A program made the position numbers and the translations under genes. A stretch of 64,000 bases of DNA from Nostoc sp. TCL240-02 (lineage in GTDB: Bacteria > Cyanobacteriota > Cyanobacteriia > Cyanobacteriales > Nostocaceae), in the NCBI RefSeq assembly GCF_013343235.1, contig NZ_CP040094.1:4650501-4714500 (forward strand), written 5' to 3'. Below the pieces are notes generated by a model, which was not told where the DNA came from, did no database searches, and saw only the letters and a program-made list of their open reading frames with translations. This document shows positions 15,802 to 24,006 of this stretch, piece after piece. Positions within the stretch are counted from its first letter, which is position 1. The number at the start of each line of letters is the position of its first letter.

Positions 15802-16719
15802 ATGAACCTGAAACGCCGTCAATTTTTATTTTTAAGTAGCTTCAGTGCCATTGGTACAGGATTTTTAGCCTGGATGTTAACTAATCAAAATCATCAAAGT
15901 GCTGATATTACCGATTCAACAACAGCTATAGCCGCCAACCCAGTCAAAAAAGACTTGTTATTACGTTTTGTGTCTGTGGCTGATACAGGAACTGGGGCTA
16001 GAGGACAGTATGCTGTGGCTAGGGCAATGAATGCCTATCACAAACAAAATCCTTATGATTTAGTCGTTTTAGCTGGAGACAACATTTACAATAACGGCGA
16101 AATTGAGAAAATAGGCGAAGTTTTTGAGCGTCCTTATCAACCTTTACTGAAGCAAGGTGTGAAATTTCAGGCTTGTTTAGGTAATCACGATATTCGTACC
16201 GCCAATGGCGATCGACAAGTCAAGTATGCTGGCTTTAATATGAAGGGACGTTACTATACATTTCGCCGGGGAACTGTACAATTTTTTGCTTTAGATACTA
16301 ATAGTAATGCTGATTGGAAAAACCAGCTACCTTGGTTAGAAAAAGAATTAAGTCTTAGTAATGCTCCTTGGAAAGTGGTATTTGGTCATCATCCGATTTA
16401 TTCATCGGGTCAGTATGGGAATAATCCAGATTTTATTAGAACTTTCACTCCCCTATTTAAAAAATACGGCGTTCAACTTTACATCAATGGTCACGAACAT
16501 AATTATGAACGCACTCGTGCTATTGATGGGACAACTTACTTAATTTGTGGTGCAGGTGCTGGCAACCGTCCTGTAGGGCGTTCTGAGTGGACTGGGTATT
16601 CTACTAGTGACTTAAGTTTTGCCTCTTATGAGGTGTATAAAGATAGAATAGAAATAAGTGCGATCGCTACTAATAATCGCGTTTTTGATCAAGGGATTAT
16701 TCAATTAAAATCAGCTTAG
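15802..16719 (+). CDS. metallophosphoesterase, purple acid phosphatase-like, exported
   Basis: 305 residues with calcineurin-like phosphoesterase motifs in order: VADTG (metal-binding Asp, shortened form), AGDNIYNNG, CLGNHD, FGHHPIYSSG and NGHEHNYER. These are the five metal-ligand blocks of purple acid phosphatase-like enzymes that hydrolyse phosphate esters. The N-terminus MNLKRRQFLFLSSF followed by a hydrophobic stretch resembles a twin-arginine signal, so the enzyme probably works in the periplasm. The broken GAF gene starts 5 bp after its stop, so the two were probably one transcript. Confidence 0.85.
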   Translation: MNLKRRQFLFLSSFSAIGTGFLAWMLTNQNHQSADITDSTTAIAANPVKKDLLLRFVSVADTGTGARGQYAVARAMNAYHKQNPYDLVVLAGDNIYNNGEIEKIGEVFERPYQPLLKQGVKFQACLGNHDIRTANGDRQVKYAGFNMKGRYYTFRRGTVQFFALDTNSNADWKNQLPWLEKELSLSNAPWKVVFGHHPIYSSGQYGNNPDFIRTFTPLFKKYGVQLYINGHEHNYERTRAIDGTTYLICGAGAGNRPVGRSEWTGYSTSDLSFASYEVYKDRIEISAIATNNRVFDQGIIQLKSA

Positions 16720-16723
16720 TTAT

Positions 16724-17257
16724 ATGACTCAGCAAGAACTTCCTTATGCACTCAACAATATTTTAGAATCGTATCAAGCACCAGATACTCTATTTTCTGA
16801 ACTGTTGGCAGCAGTAGGGAATTTTTTACAATCTGATAGATGTTTTCTATGCCTACATAATCCACAGAATAACTTTATTAGAGTTGCCTTTTGTTGGATT
16901 CGCACTCCAGATATACCTACCGTCTACAATGAAGACTGGGCAGCGCTGCCCCCATCTTTAGCAGATGAAGATCCGATGTTTGCGGCTGCGTTACGTGCCG
17001 AACCTTCAATCTTTGTCGAAGATGTAGAAACTGCTGACCCTCAAGTCTTAAATCGGGAATTTGAACAGAAAAATTTCGGACATAGCGCCCTGATTCATGC
17101 TCATATCCGCCAGGATGGGCAACTATGGGGAATTTTACAACCCTGCATTTTTGGTCATCCCAGAATTTGAACTGAATATGAACGAGGAGTGATTAATAAT
17201 CTTGTCGAGAAAATCACACCTTTTGCAGTTGATTATATCAAGTCTGCTTTTGATTAG
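16724..17257 (+). pseudogene. GAF-domain protein interrupted by a TGA codon
   Basis: The frame starts at ATG 16724 and reads a small GAF protein (FLQSDRCFLCLHNPQNNFIR; GQLWGILQPCIFGHPRI). It stops at TGA 17168-17170, and the same frame continues with TEYERGVINNLVEKITPFAV and DYIKSAFD before TAG at 17255-17257. Intact relatives as I recall them read GxPRxWTEYxR, so the TGA most likely replaces a TGG Trp codon. The shortened product of 148 residues lacks the last helix of the GAF fold. It is either a very young pseudogene, a truncated but working protein, or a sequencing error. Confidence 0.7.
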
Positions 17258-17290
17258 CTGTAGTAAATTACATTCAGCGTTGTTAAAACT

Positions 17291-18694
17291 ATGAAAGTCA
17301 AGCGCTTGACAATGCAATCCTTCCGTGGAATCGGCGATTTGACGCTAGAGTTTGATCAAATGGAACCAACGGTTCTTATTGGTATTAATGGCGTGGGAAA
17401 ATCGAGTATTCTTGACTGTCTTGCTATTCTTCTAACACAGTTTACTGGACAGATTCAAGACTCACTCGAATCTTTACGTTTCTTTATTACACAAGATGTT
17501 ACAAACAGACGTGATAGAACATACAATGAAATTACTGTATTTATAGAATTACAAGAATTAACTTGGTCAATGACTGAATATAAAAGTGCAAAAAATAATG
17601 ATGGTAAGTACATTGATTTACAAGCTCATATTAAAAGTATTTCCGATTTAAAAAAAGAAATAAAAACGAAGCTAAAAAATTATAAAGGTATTCAAGTTGA
17701 CACTATTCTGATGCAAAGTGAAAATATGCATATAGAGATAGCAAATGCGATACGTAGCGGATTAAAAGAAGATTTAAAAATAGCTATTGAAAACTTAAAC
17801 AATCAGTTAGCAACTATTGCTGATACTAATGTTCCTTTAGCAGTTTATTACCCCGTTAATCGTGCTGTTATTGATATGCCTCTAGAAATTTCAGAGATAT
17901 CTTCTTTTAAACAAGTAGATGCTTATGAGCAGGCACTCACAGGAGGAAGAATAGACTTTAAAACATTTTTTGAATGGTTTAGAAATCGAGAAGACTTAGA
18001 GAATGAAAGACGAAGGGATAACCCTGATTATAGAGACAAACAATTAGAAGCAGTAAGACAAGCTATCTCTTCATTGATACCAGAATTCTTAAACTTGCGA
18101 GTTGAGCGTTCACCCCTACGAATGACTGTCAGAAAAAAAGGTGAGGAACTTATAGTCAATCAACTATCTGATGGGGAGAAATGCTTGTTGGCAATGGTGG
18201 GTGATTTAGCAAGACGATTAGCGATCGCTAACCCAGGTTTAACAGAACCACTCGAAGGTGAGGGTGTTGTTTTAATTGATGAAATTGAACTCCACCTACA
18301 CCCTAAATGGCAACGAGAAATTATTCCGGCGTTGACGAGAACATTCCCTAATTGCCAATTTATCGTCACCACACATTCGCCTCAAGTAATTAGCCAAGTC
18401 AAGCCAGAAGGAATTTATATTCTAGAAAAAACAGACGAAGGTGTTGTTGCTAAAAGACCAGAAAGTTCCTTTGGGAGAGATAGTAATCGGATCTTAGAAG
18501 ACCTCATGGGTGTTCCGGCACGTCCACAAGAAATTAAAGATCGTTTACATGAGTTATTTAGACTAATTGATGAAGGTAATCTTGATGGTGCTAGGCAATT
18601 ATCTCAAGAAATTGCTGATATTATTGGACAAGATGAACCAGAATTAGTAAAAGCAAGTGTATCTATTCGACGCAAAGAGATTTTGAAGCGGTGA
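17291..18694 (+). CDS. ptuA: AAA/OLD-like ATPase, Septu component PtuA
   Basis: 467 residues of ABC/SMC-like ATPase. Walker A is GINGVGKSS (residues 31-39), the signature LSDGEK is at about 291-296, and Walker B is VVLIDEIELHLHP at about 325-337. The switch THSPQVIS is at about 360. The region between Walker A and the signature is a shorter insert than the SMC coiled coil. Its stop overlaps the GTG start of an HNH nuclease gene by four bases. ATPase plus HNH in this order is the PtuA-PtuB layout of Septu anti-phage systems, also used as effector pair in some retrons. No reverse transcriptase is nearby, so a stand-alone Septu is the better reading. In known systems PtuA holds PtuB and senses nucleotides. 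Confidence 0.8.
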   Translation: MKVKRLTMQSFRGIGDLTLEFDQMEPTVLIGINGVGKSSILDCLAILLTQFTGQIQDSLESLRFFITQDVTNRRDRTYNEITVFIELQELTWSMTEYKSAKNNDGKYIDLQAHIKSISDLKKEIKTKLKNYKGIQVDTILMQSENMHIEIANAIRSGLKEDLKIAIENLNNQLATIADTNVPLAVYYPVNRAVIDMPLEISEISSFKQVDAYEQALTGGRIDFKTFFEWFRNREDLENERRRDNPDYRDKQLEAVRQAISSLIPEFLNLRVERSPLRMTVRKKGEELIVNQLSDGEKCLLAMVGDLARRLAIANPGLTEPLEGEGVVLIDEIELHLHPKWQREIIPALTRTFPNCQFIVTTHSPQVISQVKPEGIYILEKTDEGVVAKRPESSFGRDSNRILEDLMGVPARPQEIKDRLHELFRLIDEGNLDGARQLSQEIADIIGQDEPELVKASVSIRRKEILKR

Positions 18695-19326
18695 AATATA
18701 TCAAAAAAAGTGAGGAACCAGAAAGTTTTACCGTTTGGAAAAATCTAGCAAATGAGGATTGGCAACCGAGTTGGGACGACTTCAGGAAACCACAAAAAAC
18801 CGATGTACATGATTCATTATTGCAAGAACAAGGTTTTATCTGTTGCTATTGTGGAAGACGTATTACCAAAGAAATTAGTCATATTGAACATCTAAAACCT
18901 AGATATCCTAATACTGAACTAGCGTTAGAATACACAAATATGCTGGCTTCATGTCAAAGAGAAAGAGAGCGTAAAGAACCTCTGCACTGTGGAAGCAAGA
19001 AAGATCATTGGTACGATGAGAATTTGATGGTTTCACCCATAAATACAAATTGTGAGGAGTTTTTCAAGTACACTGATGACGGTCAGATTTTGGCGACAAA
19101 TAATTCAAAAAAGCAATTAGCTGCTGAAACAACAATTGATAAACTCGCACTCAATATTGACAAGCTGAAAAATTTACGTGCAAAATCTATTGAGCCAATC
19201 TTGGAAATTATTAATACGATTACAGAGGAAGAGAGGCAAGACTTAATTCTAGGCTTCAGTGAAACTGATTCTAAAGGATATTACGAAGAGTTTTGCGCTG
19301 CGATTATCTATTTACTAAAAAATTAG
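18691..19326 (+). CDS. ptuB: HNH nuclease, Septu component PtuB (TIGR02646-like)
   Basis: 211 residues. The HNH core begins with the zinc-type pair C51-x-x-C54 (FICCYCGRR) and the catalytic block ISHIEHLKPR (His64, His67). Asn83 (YTNMLASCQ), Cys88 and Cys100 (LHCGSKKDHW) complete the treble-clef layout of the TIGR02646/PtuB family. The GTG start at 18691 overlaps the ptuA stop (GTGA), a sign of translational coupling. The expected role is cutting DNA when the PtuA complex is released during phage infection. All core residues are present, so the system looks intact. Confidence 0.8.
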   Translation: MKYIKKSEEPESFTVWKNLANEDWQPSWDDFRKPQKTDVHDSLLQEQGFICCYCGRRITKEISHIEHLKPRYPNTELALEYTNMLASCQRERERKEPLHCGSKKDHWYDENLMVSPINTNCEEFFKYTDDGQILATNNSKKQLAAETTIDKLALNIDKLKNLRAKSIEPILEIINTITEEERQDLILGFSETDSKGYYEEFCAAIIYLLKN

Positions 19327-19400
19327 TCTTAATGGCGTAGCCCGTTGTAGACATCACATGATACTAAATAACATTAGCTTAATACTCACTGTAAAACTAT

Positions 19401-19694
19401 ATGATTCTTGAGGCAGTTATGCTTCTTGTTAAACCTGGTCTAAAATCCGATTTTGAAGCTACTTTCAAAGAAGCTTCTAAAATTATTTCCTCAATGGACG
19501 GATATTTATCTCATGAATTACATAAATGTATAGAGATTCAAGGTAAATACTTATTACTTGTCAGATGGGAAACTTTAGAATCTCATACTGTAGGATTTAG
19601 AAGTTCTACTGAGTATCAAGAATGGAAAAAACTTCTGCATAATTTTTATGAACCATTTCCCACTGTTGAACACTTTGAAGAAATTGAAATATGA
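19401..19694 (+). CDS. antibiotic biosynthesis monooxygenase (ABM) domain protein
   Basis: 97 residues forming the small ferredoxin-like ABM fold: an opening strand (ILEAVMLLVKPG), a helix (FEATFKEASKII), then GYLSHELHKCIE, KYLLLVRWETLESH and a closing helix with HFEEIEI. Relatives include quinol monooxygenases, heme-degrading enzymes and many proteins of unknown role; this sequence has no motif that chooses among them. It is 74 bp after ptuB and followed at once by a hairpin. Confidence 0.75.
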   Translation: MILEAVMLLVKPGLKSDFEATFKEASKIISSMDGYLSHELHKCIEIQGKYLLLVRWETLESHTVGFRSSTEYQEWKKLLHNFYEPFPTVEHFEEIEI

Positions 19695-19700
19695 AAAACA

Positions 19701-19733
19701 AGATCCCCGATTTATTTGAAAAGTTGGGGATCT
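19701..19733. terminator. hairpin of the GATCCCCG family between convergent genes
   Basis: Arms 19701-19712 and 19722-19733 (AGATCCCCGA / TTGGGGATCT) pair with one or two wobble positions. It lies 6 bp after the ABM gene and 12 bp before the end of the convergent helicase gene, and is related to the hairpin at 3362-3394. Confidence 0.6.
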
Positions 19734-19745
19734 GTGGCTTCGTTT

Positions 19746-22067
19746 TCAAATTTTTTGCAACTGTGCTACTCTTGGGTCAACAATTTTTTGTCCTAAGCTG
19801 GCAAATTTAATTGCTACAGACATTTTATTACCTGTTCCGAAGACATGAGTGATTTCACCAAGCCCAAAGGTTTTGTGTAATACTCTATCGCCTACTTGCC
19901 AATTCTGGGTTGCATCTTGTTTTTCACTAGGAGCAGAGGCACTTTTGGTATAACTTTGACGACTTGCGCGTTTGGTAGATAACAATTCTTCTGGTAATTC
20001 GTCGAGAAATTGCGATCGCATCGCAGGTTCTCGTGAACCATACAAACGGCGTTCCCGCGCGTGTGATAAATATAACCTTTCCTGAGCGCGAGTAATCCCC
20101 ACATAACACAGGCGGCGTTCTTCTTCCAAAGATGCGGGATCACTTAGTGATCGGTAGCCGGGAAATAGCCCTTGTTCTAATCCCACTAAAAATACTACGG
20201 GAAATTCCAAACCTTTGGAAGCGTGCAAAGTCATCAAAGAAACGGCTGTCTGTCCTTCTTTTAAGTTATCCAAATCGGAACTGAGGGCAGCACTACTCAA
20301 AAAATCTCGCAGGGAAATTTCTTCGTTCTCTTCTTGAAATTGCAGTGCAGCGTTATAAAGTTCCTGAACGTTTTGTACCCGATCTGTGGCTTCATCTGTG
20401 CCTTGATTCATCAAATCTTGAACGTAACCAGAATCTTCTAATATTCCTTGTAAAACCTCTGTCACCGGAAGCGTGGCGACTTGTCCTTGCCAACGGCTAA
20501 TTATTGCGGCAAAGTTATTTACAGCTTTTGTCGCCCGTCCAGCTAATGTGTTAACTGATGTTTCATCGCTGAGTATTTCCCACAGAGTCGTCCCTAATTG
20601 CTGAGATGCGTTCATCAAAGCATCAATAGTGGTTTTGCCAATCCCCCGCCGGGGAGTATTAATAACTCGTAATAAACTGACTGTATCAGCTGGATTATTT
20701 ATCGCTCTTAAATAAGCAACAACATCTTTAATTTCTTTGCGATCGTAAAACCTCATTCCCCCCACAACTGTGTAAGGAATTTGATATTTAACTAACAATT
20801 CTTCAAAGGGACGAGATTGAGCATTCGTCCGATAAAGTATAGCAAAACTACCCCAGTTTAACTCTGGGTTTTGCTGTTCTAAAGTGCTAATTTGATTAAT
20901 TACAAATGCCGCTTCTGCAAGTTCTTCATCGGCTTTGTGACAAGTAATCTGCTCACCCGTCCCCCGCGTCGCTTTTAGGACTTTATCAATCCGTTGGGTG
21001 TTATTTTCAATTAGTTCATTAGCTGCTTGCAGAATGTTTTCACAAGAACGATAGTTTTCTTCTAGCTTAACCATCGTTCGGGTGTCATCATCTACCAAAC
21101 CATCGCCAAAGTCTTCCTGAAATCCTAGCAAGATGGTGAAATCTGCCATCCGAAAGCTGTAAATTGATTGGTCTGCATCACCGACAACAAAAACTGAACG
21201 ATTTTCCCATTGCCATTCGCTCTTTTTCGTTTCGCCATTAGTAACTAATAAATTAATCAGTTGATACTGAGTGCGGTTAGTATCCTGATATTCATCTACA
21301 AGAATATGACGAAATTTGCGATGCCAATAACCTAATACCTGCTCGTTTTGTTGAAATAATCTAGTAGGTACAAGAATAAGATCGTCAAAGTCGAGAGCGT
21401 TATTTTGTGCTAACTTATCTTGATAGAAATTGTAAACTTGGGCGATTACCCGTCCGCGATAATTTGGTTGGTCTTGCTCAAATTCTTGGGGCGATAAACC
21501 TTGGTTTTTAGCGTTACTAATAGCGTAGCGAACTGAGCGGGCATCAAACTTCTTATCGTCTAAGTTTAGCTCTTTATTAACGATTTCTTTGATTAGACTG
21601 ATTACATCTGATTCATCAAAGATAGAGAAATTGCGATTCCACTTGCGTCCTTTTTCGTCTACGTATTTTTCAATATCAAAGCGGAGAATGCGAGAAAAGA
21701 GACTATGGAAAGTGCCACACCACAAATCTTTGATCGTATTTTTGTAAACTTGCGATCGCAATTGCGTTTGTTGATATTCTGTCAACAAATCCAACCTCTG
21801 TCCGTGTTGTTTCATCGCCAGTTGTTCCGCAAACAGCCGTTGAATCCGTTCTTTCATTTCCCGCGCGGCTTTGTTAGTAAAAGTAACCGCCAGGATATTT
21901 TCTGGATCAACACGGTGTTTCAGAATTAGATTCGCAATACGATAAGTCAGCGCTCGTGTTTTACCGGAACCTGCGCCAGCAACAACTAGCAACGGGCCGC
22001 AGTAGTGTTCGACAGCTTGACGTTGACTAGGGTTAAGGTGACTGAGAAAGTCGATGGTTGTTGTCAT
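19746..22067 (-). CDS. pcrA: ATP-dependent DNA helicase, PcrA/UvrD type
   Basis: Superfamily 1A 3'-5' helicase for repair and replication restart. Motifs are in order: NPSQRQAV (Q motif), VVAGAGSGKT (motif I), VTFTNKAAREMKERI (Ia), LVDEYQDTNRTQ (II), VVGDADQSIYSFR (III), YRSCENIL (IV), MTLHASKGLEFPVVFLVG (V) and EEERRLCYVGITRAQERL (VI). The C-terminus (VGDRVLHKTFGLGEITHVFG) is the Tudor-like domain that contacts RNA polymerase in PcrA. I start at ATG 22067 (MTTTIDFLSHLNPSQ), giving 773 residues; an in-frame GTG at 22097 would add ten residues without family support. Confidence 0.95.
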   Translation of the reverse strand: MTTTIDFLSHLNPSQRQAVEHYCGPLLVVAGAGSGKTRALTYRIANLILKHRVDPENILAVTFTNKAAREMKERIQRLFAEQLAMKQHGQRLDLLTEYQQTQLRSQVYKNTIKDLWCGTFHSLFSRILRFDIEKYVDEKGRKWNRNFSIFDESDVISLIKEIVNKELNLDDKKFDARSVRYAISNAKNQGLSPQEFEQDQPNYRGRVIAQVYNFYQDKLAQNNALDFDDLILVPTRLFQQNEQVLGYWHRKFRHILVDEYQDTNRTQYQLINLLVTNGETKKSEWQWENRSVFVVGDADQSIYSFRMADFTILLGFQEDFGDGLVDDDTRTMVKLEENYRSCENILQAANELIENNTQRIDKVLKATRGTGEQITCHKADEELAEAAFVINQISTLEQQNPELNWGSFAILYRTNAQSRPFEELLVKYQIPYTVVGGMRFYDRKEIKDVVAYLRAINNPADTVSLLRVINTPRRGIGKTTIDALMNASQQLGTTLWEILSDETSVNTLAGRATKAVNNFAAIISRWQGQVATLPVTEVLQGILEDSGYVQDLMNQGTDEATDRVQNVQELYNAALQFQEENEEISLRDFLSSAALSSDLDNLKEGQTAVSLMTLHASKGLEFPVVFLVGLEQGLFPGYRSLSDPASLEEERRLCYVGITRAQERLYLSHARERRLYGSREPAMRSQFLDELPEELLSTKRASRQSYTKSASAPSEKQDATQNWQVGDRVLHKTFGLGEITHVFGTGNKMSVAIKFASLGQKIVDPRVAQLQKI

Positions 22068-22223
22068 GGATGTGAAAAAGCGATCGCCTGGTGTCACATC
22101 AATAGAGAGTCGCTATTGCCCAGGTTACAATATCCTAACGAAACTTGGTCAATAAAGATTGAGTGGCAATCTTCTTAACCAGAATGGTACTCTATCATGA
22201 TTTATTAGAAGCAAGAAAAAGCT

Positions 22224-22349
22224 ATGCTGTCAGTCAGAGGCAGATTCCAAAACGGTGTAGTTCATCCTAACGAACCTATTGGGGGGATTGCTCAAGCCCA
22301 TACATCTGACTGTCATTTTGAGCAAGCAGGATTTACAAAACTGTTGTAA
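22224..22349 (+). CDS. small DUF104/antitoxin-like ORF, probably degenerate
   Basis: A 41-codon frame reads MLSVRGRFQNGVVHPNEPIG, then GIAQAHTSDCHFEQAGFTKL and a final L. The opening follows the pattern of the AF2212/DUF104 antitoxin-like family (xxVRGxYxNGxVxxxEP). The middle lacks the usual EGxxVxVTxL stretch, so it is probably decayed. No toxin gene is next to it. Confidence 0.4.
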   Translation: MLSVRGRFQNGVVHPNEPIGGIAQAHTSDCHFEQAGFTKLL

Positions 22350-22706
22350 ATCAAAAAATACTGGGATTTAACCAAGGTTTGTGCAGGCGCAATTCATAAA
22401 TTGCCCCTACAATACGTTAATTTTTTCTACGCTAAATACGTTGATTGCAAGTTCTCCCTACACTTTCTGTCGTAAGATCAGCGACGGGGAATCCAACATC
22501 AAATGTTGGGCAAACTCTCACTTTTTCTGTTCTCAGCGCTGTTTAACACCTAACTAATAAGTATTGTTACTAAAAGGACGATCGCTCCTTGAGTACCCAA
22601 TTGACATGGGGTAGCGATACACAATACATCACGATTCAACCGTTAAGTTTTTAAAGATGAAAAATTTCTTTAATTTCAGGTTTAACCAATACAAGGAGGG
22701 GTGGAT
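22350..22706. other. leader region of the sbtA operon
   Basis: No gene is seen. A short hairpin (CCAACAT / ATGTTGG, 22493-22509) lies in the middle. A possible sigma-70 type promoter is TTGACA at 22601-22606 with ATACAT 17 bp further on (22624-22629), leaving a leader of about 70 nt before sbtA. The ribosome-binding site AAGGAGG (22693-22699) is strong and supports the ATG at 22707. LysR-type control by CO2 supply is known for sbtA elsewhere, but I could not fix a LysR box by eye. Confidence 0.35.
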
Positions 22707-23675
22707 ATGGATCTCAGCTTAATTGTATCCAACATTTTGAATCCGCCAATCCTATTTTTCTTTCTAGGCATGACTGCTGTTTTTGTCAAGTCCGATCTAG
22801 AAATTCCTGCACCAGTACCCAAACTCTTTTCGTTGTATCTGCTGATGGCGATTGGTTTTAAAGGGGGAGTAGAACTAATCAAAAGCGGTGTAACTCAGGA
22901 AGTAATTCTAACACTGGCGGCAGCGATGATGATGGCTTGTGTTGTTCCAATTTACACCTTTTTTATTCTGAAGTGGAAATTGGATACTTACGATGCGGCT
23001 GCGATCGCAGCAACCTACGGTTCTATCAGTGCCGTCACCTTCATCACAGCTAGTGCTTTTTTAACTGAGCTTGGCATTACTTTTGATGGTTACATGGTGG
23101 CAGCCCTTGCCTTGATGGAATCTCCAGCGATTATAGTTGGTTTAATTTTGGTGAATATATTCACCGCCGATGGAAAGCGAGAGTTTTCGTGGCCGGAAGT
23201 TTTGCAAGAAGCATTTCTTAATAGTTCGGTATTTCTATTAGTCGGTAGTCTATTAATAGGTGTCTTGACAGGAGAACGCGGTTGGCACGCATTAGAACCC
23301 TTTACTCAAGGGTTATTTTATGGCGTTCTCACCTTCTTTTTACTGGACATGGGATTGGTGGCTGCTAGAAGAATTAAAGACTTGCAAAAAACCGGAGTTT
23401 TCTTAGTTTTATTTGCCATACTAATCCCAATACTTAATGCAGGCATTGGGTTAGCGATCGCCAAATTCATCGGTATGCCTCGCGGAGATTCGCTTTTATT
23501 TGCTGTATTGTGTGCCAGTGCTTCTTACATCGCTGTCCCGGCGGCTATGCGGATGACTGTTCCTGAAGCAAATCCCAGCCTGTATGTTTCTACCGCTATA
23601 GCAGTGACATTCCCGTTCAATATTATTGTGGGAATTCCGTTATATCTCTACGGAATTAACCTATTTTGGAGATAA
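22707..23675 (+). CDS. sbtA: sodium-dependent bicarbonate transporter SbtA
   Basis: High-affinity Na+/HCO3- symporter of the plasma membrane, part of the CO2-concentrating mechanism. 322 residues with about ten hydrophobic segments in two inverted halves. Family text includes NPPILFFFLGMTAVFVKSDL at the start, GFKGGVELIKSG, YGSISAVTFITASAFL and ASYIAVPAAMRMTVPEANPS near the end. I choose ATG 22707 because AAGGAGG lies 7 bp before it; a GTG two codons earlier sits too close. It is followed after 4 bp by sbtB and then a carbonic anhydrase, forming a clear inorganic-carbon operon. Confidence 0.95.
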   Translation: MDLSLIVSNILNPPILFFFLGMTAVFVKSDLEIPAPVPKLFSLYLLMAIGFKGGVELIKSGVTQEVILTLAAAMMMACVVPIYTFFILKWKLDTYDAAAIAATYGSISAVTFITASAFLTELGITFDGYMVAALALMESPAIIVGLILVNIFTADGKREFSWPEVLQEAFLNSSVFLLVGSLLIGVLTGERGWHALEPFTQGLFYGVLTFFLLDMGLVAARRIKDLQKTGVFLVLFAILIPILNAGIGLAIAKFIGMPRGDSLLFAVLCASASYIAVPAAMRMTVPEANPSLYVSTAIAVTFPFNIIVGIPLYLYGINLFWR

Positions 23676-23679
23676 TAAT

Positions 23680-23991
23680 ATGCACGTAGTTAAAAAGATA
23701 GAAATTATTGCCAATTCCTTTGAACTTGCCAAAATTTTAGATAATTTAGACAAGTCGGGTGTACATAACCATGCCGTAATCCGAAATGTTGCTGGCAAAG
23801 GATTACGAGGAACGACAGAAGATTTAGACATGACCATGCTTGATAATGTTTACATCCTCGCGTTTTGTATGCCAGAAGAACTCAAGCGTGTTGTAGAAAA
23901 TCTCAAACCACTTCTCAATAAATTCGGAGGTACTTGCTACGTTTCGGATGTGATGGAAATTCGCTCTGTCAGATGTGTTGCGTCAATGTAA
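23680..23991 (+). CDS. sbtB: P-II-like regulator SbtB
   Basis: 103-residue P-II superfamily protein that binds adenine nucleotides, including cAMP and c-di-AMP, and blocks SbtA. The ferredoxin-like halves are visible (HVVKKIEIIANSFELAKIL; VYILAFCMPEELKRVVENL) with the T-loop between them (GKGLRGTTEDLDMTMLDN). The C-terminus ends RSVRCVASM and does not show the CGxxGC-type R-loop some SbtB proteins carry, so a redox switch at that place seems absent. It starts 4 bp after the sbtA stop, implying coupled translation. Confidence 0.9.
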   Translation: MHVVKKIEIIANSFELAKILDNLDKSGVHNHAVIRNVAGKGLRGTTEDLDMTMLDNVYILAFCMPEELKRVVENLKPLLNKFGGTCYVSDVMEIRSVRCVASM

Positions 23992-24006
23992 AAAATTATA
24001 AATTCA

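Noticed and set aside
16724..19400. Retron (reverse transcriptase with PtuAB effector)
   Set aside because: No reverse transcriptase motif (YADD) or long structured non-coding stretch lies near the PtuAB-like pair.
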